A DNA stretch of 14,919 nucleotides from an uncultured Pseudogracilibacillus sp. GTDB taxonomy: Bacteria; Bacillota; Bacilli; Bacillales; Amphibacillaceae. The notes beneath the pieces were generated by a model. That model saw nothing but the letters and a program-made list of their open reading frames with translations, ran no database searches and had not been told where the DNA came from. The stretch lies in contig CALJVC010000059.1 of NCBI GenBank assembly GCA_937974845.1, forward strand, positions 1 through 14,919. The letters are read 5' to 3'. The stretch's first letter is position 1. Each line of letters begins with the position of its first letter. The position numbers and the translations under genes were made by a program. Positions 14,919-14,919 of the stretch are shown piece by piece.

Positions 14919-14919
14919 T

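Noticed and set aside
1..14919. Mobile elements, CRISPR arrays, tRNA or rRNA genes
   Set aside because: No transposase or integrase frames, no regularly spaced direct repeats, and no cloverleaf or rRNA-like sequence was recognised on either strand.

Overview
The window reads as a chromosomal segment of a low-GC Gram-positive bacterium of class Bacilli. The evidence is AT-rich spacers, strong AGGAGG-like ribosome sites, sigma-A-type promoters (many with an extended TGN -10), intrinsic terminators, a PerR-type catalase box, and proteins that resemble Bacillus/Lactobacillales families (KatA, CshA, YdbS/YdbT, LCP, NagB, GuaA). Genus is not decidable by eye. There are ten genes. No RNA gene, insertion sequence, CRISPR array or phage gene was seen.

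Layout. (1) 1-1840: katA, a clade-3-like catalase under a promoter overlapped by a near-perfect PerR box, ending at a terminator shared with the convergent EamA permease gene. (2) 1856-2916: the EamA permease gene on the minus strand, divergent from cshA. (3) 2887-6533: cshA, with a hairpin plus T-run in its leader, then its own terminator, then the two-gene operon ydbS-ydbT (11-base overlap). The order cshA-ydbS-ydbT is that of Bacillus subtilis, but the next gene here is an LCP protein rather than acpS. (4) 6560-7665: a LytR-CpsA-Psr (LCP) cell-envelope ligase with its own promoter and terminator. (5) 7775-9722: a minus-strand SLC13/DASS-type permease with two central RCK_C (TrkA-C) domains. 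(6) 9811-10900: a minus-strand cytoplasmic glycosidase-family-3-like protein that has lost most recognisable catalytic motifs. (7) 10908-14918: nagB and an amidase-signature enzyme (probable operon), then guaA with its own likely promoter.

The most interesting part is the right end. The GMP synthase keeps a normal ATP-pyrophosphatase domain and C-terminus. Its glutaminase domain has Tyr in place of the catalytic His (FYPEV instead of FHPEV), plus changes in other normally conserved positions. It may therefore depend on free ammonia. Directly upstream lie two enzymes whose families release ammonia (glucosamine-6-phosphate deaminase and an amidase). The sequence change is seen directly; the functional link is inference.

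How the genes work together: envelope upkeep (LCP, YdbS/T, possibly NagB through amino-sugar recycling), stress response (KatA, CshA), membrane transport (EamA, SLC13) and purine synthesis (GuaA). Apart from ydbS-ydbT and nagB-amidase these are separate transcription units, and most have a recognisable promoter or terminator.
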